This document shows, in pieces, positions 1 through 7,288 of a stretch of 12,012 bases of DNA. The notes below the pieces were generated by a model that ran no database searches, had not been told where the DNA came from, and worked only from the letters and a program-made list of their open reading frames with translations. How positions within the stretch are numbered: the first letter of the stretch is position 1; every line of letters begins with the position of its first letter. Source of the DNA: JAEHCY01 sp964519095 (GTDB taxonomy: Bacteria > Pseudomonadota > Gammaproteobacteria > Chromatiales > Chromatiaceae). Location: contig CAZFHV010000106.1 of the NCBI GenBank assembly GCA_964519095.1, positions 1 through 12,012 on the forward strand, written 5' to 3'. The position numbers and the translations under genes were made by a program.

Positions 1-55
1 CTGAAATCGGATCGGACCCATTTCAGGATTCACGAAAAATGGCGACTCTCCGGGG

Positions 56-1294
56 GTGGTGCGGGCGACCCTGATCTGGGGCGCCGCGGTGGTGCTGTTG
101 CTGATCAGCCTCGCCTGGGTGGGTGCAAGCCGTCTGGTGCAGCGCCTGAGCGAGGCCCGGGAGGCTGCCGAGCAGGCCGACCGGGCCAAGGGGGTGTTTC
201 TCGCCACCATGAGCCACGAGATCCGCACCCCCCTCAACGCCCTGCTCGGTCTGGCCCAGCTCCTGGCGCGTGCCGACCTGCCCGCCGAGCTGCGCCAGCA
301 GGTCGTGGCTGTCCGTAATGCGGGCGACGCCCTGTTCGCCCTGATCTCTGACGTGCTCGACTACTCCCAGATCGAGGCCGGGCGGCTGGTGCCGGCGGAG
401 CTGGAATTCGACCTGGGGCGGCTGATCGGCGACACCCTGGCCATCTTCAGTCTCCAGGCAGAGCAGATGGGGCTCCGCCTGGAGCCTCGTCTCGACGCCC
501 GCCTGGGGGCCCGTTACCGGGGTGATCCCAACCGTATCCGCCAGATCCTCATCAATTTGCTGGGCAACGCGATGAAGTTCACGGAGCGGGGTGGGGTGGG
601 TTTGGTGGTGGCGTGGGATGAGCGCCGCGAGGGGCGAGACTGGGTGCGGTTCTCGGTCCAGGACAGCGGACTGGGCATTCCCGCCGAGCGGCTATCGTCC
701 CTGTTCGGGGGCTTCCTTGCCCAGTGGGGCAGTCGACGACCGCGGGGCCAGGGGGGCTCGGGGTTGGGCCTTGCCATCTCCAAGCGCCTGGCGGAGCTCA
801 TGGGAGGGGAGATGGGTGCCGAGAGCCAGCCGGGGCAGGGGAGCATCTTCTGGGTGCGGCTGCTGCCCGCCCCTCCCGAAGCAACGCCCAGGCGGCTCGA
901 GGTGGTCAGCCCGGGCGCCGGGGGTCCTCGGCGTCTGCTGGTGGCCGACGACGACCCCCTGAGCCGCATCTTCCTGCGGACCCTTCTCGAGCAGGCGGGT
1001 CACCAGGTGGAGTTGGCGGAGGACGGGCTTGGGGTCCTGGAGGCCCTCGAACGTGGGCCCTTCGACCTGGTGCTGCTCGACCTCTGGATGCCCAATATGG
1101 ACGGCTGCGAGGCCGCGCGACGCATCCGCGCCCTGCCGGATCCCCGGCTGGCCAACCTGCCCATCCTGGCCCTCACCGCCGATGTGACCGAGGAGGCCGA
1201 GGCCGAGTGCCGGGCCGCGGGGATCAACGAGATCCTGCGCAAACCCCTGGCGGTGGATCGCTTCCAGGAGGTCCTGCGGGCCTATTGCCCCTGA
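56..1294 (+). CDS. Hybrid sensor histidine kinase/response regulator, 5'-truncated or frameshifted
   Basis: Two-component hybrid kinase that autophosphorylates on a histidine and passes the phosphate to its own receiver. Counting from the GTG at 56: a membrane segment (about residues 5-24), a short coiled linker, an H-box SHEIRTPLN with H54, an N-box with N167 and N171, a G1 box DSGLGIP near 202, and a G2 box GSGLGLAIS. A C-terminal receiver follows, with acidic triad D298-D300, phosphoacceptor D342 in LLDLWMP, T374 and K396. No separate Hpt domain is seen. The N-terminus is suspect: there is no ribosome binding site before GTG 56, only one membrane segment, and no sensor domain. The same frame has a stop at 2-4, while another frame is open from base 1 up to a run of five Gs at 52-56. 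A longer gene broken by an indel in that run is likely. The catalytic core itself looks intact. The input signal is unknown. Confidence 0.85.
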   Translation: MVRATLIWGAAVVLLLISLAWVGASRLVQRLSEAREAAEQADRAKGVFLATMSHEIRTPLNALLGLAQLLARADLPAELRQQVVAVRNAGDALFALISDVLDYSQIEAGRLVPAELEFDLGRLIGDTLAIFSLQAEQMGLRLEPRLDARLGARYRGDPNRIRQILINLLGNAMKFTERGGVGLVVAWDERREGRDWVRFSVQDSGLGIPAERLSSLFGGFLAQWGSRRPRGQGGSGLGLAISKRLAELMGGEMGAESQPGQGSIFWVRLLPAPPEATPRRLEVVSPGAGGPRRLLVADDDPLSRIFLRTLLEQAGHQVELAEDGLGVLEALERGPFDLVLLDLWMPNMDGCEAARRIRALPDPRLANLPILALTADVTEEAEAECRAAGINEILRKPLAVDRFQEVLRAYCP

Positions 1295-1326
1295 GGGGTG
1301 CGGGCGCGGCCTGCCGAGTAGCTCCG

Positions 1327-2817
1327 TCAGAAGCCCCCGCCGGTGCGGAATCCCCCGCCGCCACCCCCTCCGCCGCCGTGGCCACCACCACCGCCGTGGC
1401 CACCGCCATGACCGAAACCGCCGCCCCGGCCGAGGCGGCCGAAGAGATCCCCAAGGTCGCCGAGGTCTCCCATGCCGCCGCCCCAGACGGTGCCGCGGCC
1501 AAAGCCGCCGGAGCCGAAGGTGGGGTCTGACTGGGGCGGCTCGTAGCGCTGCTGCTCCTGCAATACCCGCCAGAGGTCGCGCTGGTTGAGCAGGCCGCTG
1601 AGGAAGTTGCCCAGCATGACCCCGATCAGGGCCTCGTCGGCAAAGGTGGAGCCGCTGCGGTCGTAGCGCTGGCGGCGGAATTCGTTGCCCAGGTCTTCGA
1701 GCTCACCCAGGCGCTGGCGCTGCTGTTCCAGCTCACCCTTGAGGTCACGGATCTCGGCCTCGATCCGCTTGCGCTCCTCCTCCCGCTGGAGCATGCGGTT
1801 GACGATGAGGTCGTCCTCGGGGAGGGGGGTGGCGAGGGCCGCCCGGCGCAGGGCCTGGAGGTCGTCGCGCTGCAGCTCCGCGGCGAGGTAGTCGATGGCC
1901 TTGCGGCTGTCGGAGTCGTCCCCGAAGGCGAAGGCCACCTGCTCACCGAGCAGGGCCTGGTGGTCCGCCTGGGTCCCGGCGAGGCGCTGGTCGATGGCAT
2001 CGAGCCGGGACTGCTCCTCCGCCACCCGCTGCTCCAGGGCTGGGATGCCGTCCGCCTCCCGACCCGCCATGTCCAGCCCCTTGAGCGCCGCGAACTCCGA
2101 CTCCGCGGCGACCTTGAGGCGCTCCGCGTGCTCCCGCAGTCGCTCGGGGATCTCGTTGAGTCGGGCGTAGTTGGCGCGGGCGTCGGCGAATCCGATGAGG
2201 TGGGCGACCTTGCCGTCGAGCCAGCGGCTGAGCCCCTTGCCCGGGTACTCGGGCAAGCCGAACTGGCGCTCCCAGAGGTACATGAACAGGGGATCGTCGC
2301 GGTAGGACTGGCCCTTGGATTCCTTCTCCTCCGCGCTGCGGCTGGCCTTTTCTTCGGCGGACTTGGCGGTTCGCTCCGCCTCCTGGGCCCGCTGTTGCTG
2401 GGCTAGGTAGGGGGGGTCGGCGGCGAGCCGGGCCTGGGTGCGGGCCTCCGCCTGGTCCACTGCCTGGGCCGCGGCGTCGACTGCCGCAGCCTGGGTGGCG
2501 CGTTCCTGCTCCAGGGTGCGACGCTCGCCCTCGGCCCCCTGGATGCGCTCGGCGAGTGCCCCTCGGGCTGCCTCGCGCCGGCGGATCAGGGTCAGGGCCT
2601 GCTGTTCCACCGCGTCGATCTGCTCCACCAGCTTTCCATCGGCGAGCAGGTCCACCCGCAGCCGGGCCAGGTCGCGGTAGTCCTTGACGCGGGCCTGCTG
2701 GAGCTCTACCAGCTTGTTGCCCAGACTGGCGACTCGGCCCTCGATGTCGGTGGCCTTGTCGCGGGTCTCCCCTAGGGCCCCCTCGATGGAGGCCAGTGTC
2801 TGTCGTCCGGAAATCAT
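1327..2817 (-). CDS. Coiled-coil protein with glycine/histidine-rich C-terminal tail; third gene of operon
   Basis: I do not recognise a named family. The 496-residue product has no signal peptide or clear membrane helix. Residues 1-130 are long charged helices rich in Glu, Arg, Gln and Ala (coiled coil). Residues 145-170 are a highly charged Lys/Glu/Ser stretch. Residues 171-226 look like a compact conserved domain (aromatics in DDPLFMYLWERQFGLPEY). Residues 227-380 are again coiled coil, and 392-412 form a short hydrophobic helix. From about 433 the protein becomes low-complexity, with DLG repeats and then runs of Gly with interspersed His, ending in Phe. Gly-rich tails ending in an aromatic occur on some envelope proteins, but that is only an analogy. 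Start ATG 2817 lies 10 bases after the stop of the upstream membrane-protein gene, with a weak AGGA before it, so translation is probably linked. It is likely a scaffold partner of the other two operon products (inference). Confidence 0.85.
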   Translation of the reverse strand: MISGRQTLASIEGALGETRDKATDIEGRVASLGNKLVELQQARVKDYRDLARLRVDLLADGKLVEQIDAVEQQALTLIRRREAARGALAERIQGAEGERRTLEQERATQAAAVDAAAQAVDQAEARTQARLAADPPYLAQQQRAQEAERTAKSAEEKASRSAEEKESKGQSYRDDPLFMYLWERQFGLPEYPGKGLSRWLDGKVAHLIGFADARANYARLNEIPERLREHAERLKVAAESEFAALKGLDMAGREADGIPALEQRVAEEQSRLDAIDQRLAGTQADHQALLGEQVAFAFGDDSDSRKAIDYLAAELQRDDLQALRRAALATPLPEDDLIVNRMLQREEERKRIEAEIRDLKGELEQQRQRLGELEDLGNEFRRQRYDRSGSTFADEALIGVMLGNFLSGLLNQRDLWRVLQEQQRYEPPQSDPTFGSGGFGRGTVWGGGMGDLGDLGDLFGRLGRGGGFGHGGGHGGGGGHGGGGGGGGGFRTGGGF

Positions 2818-2827
2818 GGGGTCCTGC

Positions 2828-3760
2828 CTACCATTGGGTGATGGCGGCGCCGGTGGTGGCCATCTCGTACTGGGGCGTCAGCTCACCGCGGCGCTTACGG
2901 CCGAACTGGTTCTTCTGGATGATCCCGTCGTCCTGCTTGTCGCGGGCCACCGCGTTGAAGGTGGCCTGGTCCACCCGCAGGCCCCACTTGTCCACCGGCT
3001 CGGTCTTGCCGGTCTCCTCGTTCTTGATGGGGACGGTCAGCACCCGGCCGTCGGCGTCGATGGCCTCGACGATGATGTAGTAGTTGCGGGCGTTGGTGTT
3101 GACGTCAGGGACGCGCCACACCCCGCTCTTTTCACCGGGCCGATTGAGGATGCGCAGGCTGTACTCCTGCTGCAGACGGGTGCGGAGCTCGGTGAGGGCG
3201 CGCAGGGCGTCCTTGGCGGCCTTGGTGTTGCCGTCGCGCAGGGCCGCCTGCCCGGCGTTGAGCTGACGATCCGCCGCCTGACGCGCCTCGTCCACCCGCG
3301 CCAGGGCCACCACCTCGGCATGTACCCCCTCCAGCCCCTTGGGCAGGGCGGCCTTGGGGGCCACGAAGACGAAGTAGTTGGCGATCCCGGCGAGGACCAG
3401 CAGGCCAAGGCCCAGCAGCACCCCTTTGCCCCAGCGGTCCCGGTTCACGTAGAGCCGGGCCAACCGGGTCTTGAGCCCGGGGGCGGGGGGATGGTAGACG
3501 AAGCGCTCCTCCTTGAGCGCGGCCACCCCCTCGTCGATGACGTGGTCCGGTACCTCGATGCCCTGGGCGGCGTAGATCTTGCGAAGGCGCTCCTTGAGGT
3601 CGGCCTCGCGGCCCTCGGTGTCGAGCTCCGCATCCACCAGGCGCTGGCGCCGGCGCAGGGTGTCGACCACCTCCATGGCCAGCATGACCTCATCGAGGGG
3701 CTGCTTGGTGGCGGCCCCGGCCGCAGCGGCGGCCGGAGTGCTCACAGCGGGCTCGCTCAT
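2828..3760 (-). CDS. DUF6384-type single-pass membrane protein; second gene of operon
   Basis: A 310-residue protein. An Ala-rich N-terminal 20 residues is followed by the segment PLDEVMLAMEVVDTLRRRQ, which I associate with the DUF6384 family (from memory, not searched). Residues 35-62 are a charged helix. One hydrophobic helix spans about 112-134 (LLGLGLLVLAGIANYFVFVA) and is preceded by basic residues (KTRLARLYVNRDRWGK). By the positive-inside rule the first 111 residues should be cytoplasmic and the last 175 periplasmic. The outer part has a helical stretch (145-200) and a beta-rich end (213-300) with the WGLRV and YYIIVEAID patterns. Its ATG overlaps the stop codon of the upstream gene (ATGA at 3757-3760), and no good ribosome binding site is visible, which points to translational coupling. 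The function is unknown; a membrane anchor linking the two soluble helical partners is a reasonable guess. Confidence 0.88.
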   Translation of the reverse strand: MSEPAVSTPAAAAAGAATKQPLDEVMLAMEVVDTLRRRQRLVDAELDTEGREADLKERLRKIYAAQGIEVPDHVIDEGVAALKEERFVYHPPAPGLKTRLARLYVNRDRWGKGVLLGLGLLVLAGIANYFVFVAPKAALPKGLEGVHAEVVALARVDEARQAADRQLNAGQAALRDGNTKAAKDALRALTELRTRLQQEYSLRILNRPGEKSGVWRVPDVNTNARNYYIIVEAIDADGRVLTVPIKNEETGKTEPVDKWGLRVDQATFNAVARDKQDDGIIQKNQFGRKRRGELTPQYEMATTGAAITQW

Positions 3761-4929
3761 GGCAGGTTGCGGGTGAGTCCCTTGCCCTGCTCGGCCAGGC
3801 GCGCCAGGTTGCGCTTGCCGGCCTCCACCGCCTCGCGGATCTCGTTGGCGTTCTGGGTGCTCTGCTTGCGCATCTCTTCAATGATCTCATGGGAGCGGGT
3901 CTGCCAGTTGACCACCGAGTCCACCAGCTTCTTCACCGCATCGGCGCGCACCGTCGGCCCATAACCGGCGCGGACCGCCGCCTCCTGGACCTTGCCGCCG
4001 ATGTCCGCGAGGACCTCGAGGGACTTGCTCACCCCCTCCTTCATCGCCTCCACCGTCTGGGTACCCTCGTAGAGGCCAAACATGCCGGTGAAGGAGGCCG
4101 TGAGCGCGGTGAGCACCACCTCGTTGGTGGTGAAGAAGCTCACCGCCTGGGCATAGACCCGCTCCTTGGCGTTGGTGGTCTGCAGCAGCCGCGCCATGAC
4201 CACCTCGGAGGTGTTGTAGCTGACGGTGAGGTTGTCCGCGAGGTCCTTGGAGATCTGGTAGCGCTTGTCCTCGTTCTGCAGGAGCCGCACCTGCTCATCC
4301 CGGCCGAGCTCCAGCTTGGCCCGCTCCGCCGGGTCGCCCGCCTGGTAGGCCTCTACCGCCTTCATGGCGGTGTCCAGCGCCGCCTTAGCCGCGTTGAGCT
4401 TCTCCTCGGCCTTCTTGAGGACCTCCAGGGCCAGCACCTCGGACTGTTTGAGGGCGCCGCGGAAGTCCTGGTAGGCGCCGAGGATCTTCTGCTCGCGCTG
4501 GATCTGGTCGTGGGTGGAGGAGGTCACATCCAGGTAGCTGGACTTGATCTTGGCAAAACGGCTGGCGATGTCTCCGCGGGTCACCTTCATCCAGACGTTG
4601 CCCAGACGCTCGAAGGTGTCGATGCGGCCGTCCTCGACCTGGTCGACCATGGACTTGGCATCGTCACGGATGCTGTTGAAGGCATCGGTGATCTCCTCGT
4701 AGCGCTGGCCCACTTCCATGGCCTGCACCTGCTCGCGCACCACCTCGTTGAACAGGGATGCCTCGTTGAGGGTGCGGCTGATGGCCACCACCCGCTCCTC
4801 GTCTAGCTCGGAGATCTGGTTGAGCAGGGCGATGATGGGCGCGTCCTGCTTGTCGCCCTGAGGCACCAGACCCAGGTCGTGCAGTCCGTTGATGGCCTTG
4901 TCGAGGTATTGCATCGGGGAGAGGCTCAT
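3757..4929 (-). CDS. TelA-like all-helical protein; first gene of operon
   Basis: A 390-residue, highly helical protein with no signal peptide or clear membrane helix. Two coiled-coil stretches (about 150-205 and 330-380) flank a central region with the pattern YNTSEVVMARLLQTTNAKE (near 245-265) and FFTTNEVVLTALTASF. Spacing and character of these segments resemble the C-terminal half of the toxic-anion-resistance TelA/KlaA family, but the similarity is distant and judged by eye, so no tellurite role should be assumed. The start at ATG 4929 is chosen because GGAG (4936-4939, complement) sits 6 bases upstream. The open frame continues upstream for 111 codons, but that part is Pro/Arg-rich, resembles no protein, and runs across the divergent promoter region. 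The stop overlaps the start of the next gene by 4 bases (ATGA). Sequence composition matches its neighbours. Confidence 0.9.
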   Translation of the reverse strand: MSLSPMQYLDKAINGLHDLGLVPQGDKQDAPIIALLNQISELDEERVVAISRTLNEASLFNEVVREQVQAMEVGQRYEEITDAFNSIRDDAKSMVDQVEDGRIDTFERLGNVWMKVTRGDIASRFAKIKSSYLDVTSSTHDQIQREQKILGAYQDFRGALKQSEVLALEVLKKAEEKLNAAKAALDTAMKAVEAYQAGDPAERAKLELGRDEQVRLLQNEDKRYQISKDLADNLTVSYNTSEVVMARLLQTTNAKERVYAQAVSFFTTNEVVLTALTASFTGMFGLYEGTQTVEAMKEGVSKSLEVLADIGGKVQEAAVRAGYGPTVRADAVKKLVDSVVNWQTRSHEIIEEMRKQSTQNANEIREAVEAGKRNLARLAEQGKGLTRNLP

Positions 4930-4935
4930 GGGTTT

Positions 4936-4939
4936 CTCC
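4936..4939 (-). promoter_or_regulatory. Ribosome binding site deciding the start of the TelA-like gene
   Basis: On the minus strand GGAG lies 6 bases before the ATG at 4929. It supports this start over the much longer upstream extension of the open frame. Confidence 0.7.
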
Positions 4940-5002
4940 AAGGGTGGTGAGGTCGCCGGCGAGGGGGCTGGTGGGGGCGGTGGCCCTGATTCCAACCCCC
5001 AC

Positions 5003-5032
5003 ATCCTAGCCGGTTTGCGGCGGCGGGGTCGA
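5003..5032 (-). promoter_or_regulatory. Candidate sigma70-like promoter for the three-gene operon
   Basis: Reading the minus strand, TCGACC (5027-5032) and TAGGAT (5003-5008) are separated by 18 bases. Transcription would start roughly 70 bases before the TelA-like ATG. The -10 box is fair and the -35 box is weak, so this is only a candidate. Confidence 0.3.
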
Positions 5033-5092
5033 GCGGGGTAGGGGAGGGGATCGCCCTCGCCGACCGCCCGATGGGCTCGGGCCAAGCGATCT

Positions 5093-5122
5093 TTGGCTCG
5101 GGGGCCCCGAGGTCCCCATAAT
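5093..5122 (+). promoter_or_regulatory. Probable sigma70-like promoter of tcdA
   Basis: TTGGCT (5093-5098) and CATAAT (5117-5122) are spaced by 18 bases. The -10 box overlaps the upstream in-frame ATG at 5121, so that ATG cannot be the start if this promoter is used. A transcript starting near 5129 would give a leader of about 28 bases before the ATG at 5157. Confidence 0.5.
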
Positions 5123-5156
5123 GGGCGCAGTGGTTGGTGCCAGAGAGGGGGACGCG

Positions 5157-5996
5157 ATGCAGGACGAGGGGGCGATGCTGGGCCCGAGGCAAGGGGAGGC
5201 TGCGGATCTTGGCCGCCGCTTTGGCGGCGTCGCCCGGCTCTACGGCAGCGCGGCCCTGGCACGCTTTGCCGCCGCCCACGTATGCGTGATCGGGGTCGGC
5301 GGGGTGGGCTCCTGGGCGGTGGAGGCCCTGGCCCGCAGCGGCATCGGCGCCCTCACCCTGATCGATCTGGATCACCTGGCGGAGTCCAACATCAACCGCC
5401 AGCTTCCTGCCCTGGGGAGCACACTGGGACGGGCCAAGGTGGCGGTGCTCGGCGAGCGGGCGCGCGATATCAACCCGAGCTGCTGCGTTTCGCTGGTCGA
5501 GGACTTCATCGATCCGGACAACGTCGCCCAACTCCTGGCCGGCGGTTTCGACCAGGTGGTGGACTGTATCGACGGGGCGCGGGCCAAGGCGGCGCTCATC
5601 GCCCATTGCCGCCGGCAGGGGCTGCCCCTGGTCACCCTGGGCGGCGCCGGGGGGCAGGTGGACCCCACCCGCATCCGGGTCACGGACCTGGCCCGCAGCG
5701 CGCGGGATCCCCTGCTGGCACGGGTGCGCCGGCTGTTGCGCGAAGAGCACGGCTTCGAGCGTGGTCCTGGACCGGACTTCGGTGTGCCCTCGGTCTGGTC
5801 CGACGAGCCCCCGGCCCCTCGCCCGGCGACGGCCGATGCCTGCCGGCAGCCACCCGCGGGCCATCGCGACCTGAGCTGTGCGGGGGGCATCGGCTCGGTG
5901 GTCACGGTCACCGCCAGTTTTGGGCTGGTCGCCTGCGCCCAGGTGCTGAAACGCCTGGCCGAGCGGGTCCCCGAGCGGGGGCAATCGGCGGGGTAG
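5157..5996 (+). CDS. tcdA: tRNA threonylcarbamoyladenosine dehydratase (TcdA/CsdL)
   Basis: TcdA uses ATP to cyclise N6-threonylcarbamoyladenosine at position 37 of ANN-reading tRNAs into the hydantoin form ct6A. It belongs to the E1-like/ThiF-MoeB superfamily. In the 279-residue product, RRFGGVARLYG (20-30) matches the family N-terminus. GVGGVGSWAVEALAR contains the nucleotide-binding GXGGXG (47-52), followed by the acidic LIDLD (68-72) and NRQ (80-82). LVTLGGAGGQVDPTRI (158-173) is the family signature, and C241 in LSCAGGIG aligns with the conserved cysteine of the E. coli protein. Length compares with 268 residues in E. coli. ATG 5157 is chosen over ATG 5121 because the latter sits inside a good -10 box and because GAGAGGGGG precedes 5157. 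The gene stands alone, divergent from the TelA-like operon and convergent with the LpxL-like gene. Confidence 0.95.
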   Translation: MQDEGAMLGPRQGEAADLGRRFGGVARLYGSAALARFAAAHVCVIGVGGVGSWAVEALARSGIGALTLIDLDHLAESNINRQLPALGSTLGRAKVAVLGERARDINPSCCVSLVEDFIDPDNVAQLLAGGFDQVVDCIDGARAKAALIAHCRRQGLPLVTLGGAGGQVDPTRIRVTDLARSARDPLLARVRRLLREEHGFERGPGPDFGVPSVWSDEPPAPRPATADACRQPPAGHRDLSCAGGIGSVVTVTASFGLVACAQVLKRLAERVPERGQSAG

Positions 5997-6026
5997 GGCC
6001 CCCGGCCGCCCGGGCCAGGCCGATGA

Positions 6027-6950
6027 TCAGGCCTCGCTGGCGGTTGGCGGCGCCCCGCCTGCGGATGCCTCTGTCACGCGGGGTTGCTTCCAGCGCCGTT
6101 TGGTGCAGAACCAGGCTGCCGGATCGCGTCGGATCACCGCCTCGATGACCTTGCTCATGCGCTGGGTCAGATCGCGCACCTGCTCGTCGAGGGGCAGACT
6201 GGCATCCGGGAGCAAGGGGGGGTGCAGGGTCACGAGGAACTCCCCGCAGGGGAGGCGCCGGGTGTCAGTGGGGATGACCGCAGCGGAGAAACGGATCGCC
6301 AGCCGCGCGGGGAGGTCGGTGACGAGGGTCGGTTGGCCGAAGAAGTCTACCTCCACGCCGGAGGTGACGCGCTGATCCACCAGCATCCCCACGCTCTCCC
6401 CCTTGCGCATGGCATCCATTGCCAGGCGTACCGCCTTTTCCTTCTCGATGTAGTCGCAGCCGGTCTCCTTGCGGGCACGCAGGATGAGGCCGTCGATGAC
6501 GCCTTGGCCCACCGTGGAGTAGACGATGTGAATGGGCCGGGGCAGGCGGGCGATCGCGAAGGCCGTTACCTCCCAGTTGGAGGTGTGGGCGCCCACGAAG
6601 ACCGCCGGGCCATCGTTGGCGTAGGCGAGGTTCTCCTCGCCAGCGAGTTGCCACTTCGTCCCGCGCCGACCCGCACCGATGTCACCCAGGTGCGGGAGCT
6701 CGCCGACCACCCGCCCGATGCTCTCGCAGACCCCCAGGGCGAACTGCTCGATCTCCGCCTCGGGGTGCTCCGGGAACGCCGCCCGCAGGTTCTTCTTGAT
6801 GTTGCGGAAGCGCAGCAGGCGCGGACCCAGTGCCCGGGCGATCCGTCCCAGCCCCGCTGAGGCCCAGCGCGGCGGCAGGGCCCGGAGCAGGGTCCACAAG
6901 AGGGCGGCCGAGCGCGGGCTGAGCTCCCGGACTAGGCGCCGCTGCGCCAT
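6027..6950 (-). CDS. LpxL/LpxM-family lipid A acyltransferase (HtrB-like)
   Basis: Member of the lysophospholipid acyltransferase superfamily that adds secondary acyl chains to Kdo-lipid A precursors from acyl-ACP at the inner face of the inner membrane. The 307-residue product carries the catalytic HX4E motif as HTSNWE (H122, E127) in GAHTSNWEV. It also has the downstream landmarks GMLVDQR (188-194), FFGQP (203-207) and a C-terminal WFCTKRRWK (280-288), all in the usual family order and at normal length. The N-terminal hydrophobic segment (about 14-40) is weak, and the last 17 residues are a low-complexity Ala/Pro tail. GGAG (6958-6961, complement) precedes ATG 6950 by 7 bases and fixes the start. 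It is monocistronic, ending 30 bases from the tcdA stop. Whether it is LpxL, LpxM or a paralogue with other acyl preference cannot be told from sequence alone, so no symbol is given. Confidence 0.9.
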   Translation of the reverse strand: MAQRRLVRELSPRSAALLWTLLRALPPRWASAGLGRIARALGPRLLRFRNIKKNLRAAFPEHPEAEIEQFALGVCESIGRVVGELPHLGDIGAGRRGTKWQLAGEENLAYANDGPAVFVGAHTSNWEVTAFAIARLPRPIHIVYSTVGQGVIDGLILRARKETGCDYIEKEKAVRLAMDAMRKGESVGMLVDQRVTSGVEVDFFGQPTLVTDLPARLAIRFSAAVIPTDTRRLPCGEFLVTLHPPLLPDASLPLDEQVRDLTQRMSKVIEAVIRRDPAAWFCTKRRWKQPRVTEASAGGAPPTASEA

Positions 6951-7210
6951 CTCGGGTCTCCCCTGAAGGTGCCGGCGTGGCCGGCCAGGTGTCGCATTGT
7001 CCCAAACATGGATTCGTGACCTGCCGCCAGGCTCGGGATGACCGCGCCTCCTTGGGACGCCCCGTGCAGGGTACGAGGAGGGCAGGGGGCGTAAACAGAG
7101 CCGGGGTCGGAAGGGCGCTCACTCTACCACCAAGCGCGGCGGCGGTGGCCGTTTTCGGCGGGCGAGGCGCCGGTTCTCCGAGTAGCGGCGGCGGGCCTCG
7201 TCCCCGGGGA

Positions 7211-7227
7211 GGGCTTTCGGATACCCT
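7211..7227 (+). promoter_or_regulatory. Candidate promoter element of the OafA-like gene, shared with cysS
   Basis: GGGCTTTCGG (7211-7220) is followed by A and TACCCT (7222-7227), a plausible -10 box about 60 bases before the ATG. The same motif, 15 of 17 bases identical, lies before cysS at 10353-10369. No good -35 box is visible. Confidence 0.4.
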
Positions 7228-7278
7228 AGTAGCGCCACGCAGGCGAGGGGGCCGTTCCCCCACGCCCCTGCCCAGCCT

Positions 7279-7283
7279 GAGGT
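7279..7283 (+). promoter_or_regulatory. Ribosome binding site of the OafA-like gene
   Basis: GAGGT lies 5 bases before ATG 7289 and supports this start, which also gives the expected family N-terminus directly (conserved Arg at residue 11). Confidence 0.7.
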
Positions 7284-7288
7284 AGACC

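Larger units (their letters stand above)
6951..7288. other. 338-base divergent intergenic region
   Basis: No convincing gene. An open frame at 6977-7285 (+) codes only Arg/Gly/Ala/Pro-rich sequence and runs through the promoter elements. The stretch must hold the promoters of both flanking genes. On the right side I see a perfect 10-bp palindrome TCCCCGGGGA (7201-7210) directly before a GGGCTTTCGG motif and a candidate -10 box. On the left side I find no convincing promoter for the LpxL-like gene. Confidence 0.6.

Noticed and set aside
1288..1298. CCCC-TGA-GGGG hairpin at the kinase stop codon
   Set aside because: Stem of only four pairs, no T-run; not credible as a terminator.
724..1530. 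268-codon plus-strand frame overlapping the kinase and the Gly/His tail gene
   Set aside because: Translates to Gly/Pro/Ala/Arg repeats and overlaps the kinase catalytic domains in another frame.
4930..5262. N-terminal extension of the TelA-like gene to codon 501
   Set aside because: Pro/Arg-rich, not protein-like, overlaps tcdA and the divergent promoters; a good ribosome binding site precedes ATG 4929.
4926..5984. 352-codon open frame on the minus strand over tcdA
   Set aside because: A shadow of high-GC codon bias; low-complexity translation, while the plus strand encodes an unmistakable TcdA.
5997..6026. GC-rich inverted repeat between the tcdA and LpxL-like stops
   Set aside because: Five-pair GGCCC/GGGCC stem without a T-run on either strand; chance is likely in such GC-rich sequence.
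6977..7285. 102-codon plus-strand frame in the intergenic region
   Set aside because: Low-complexity basic sequence, no ribosome binding site, and it covers the promoter of the next gene.
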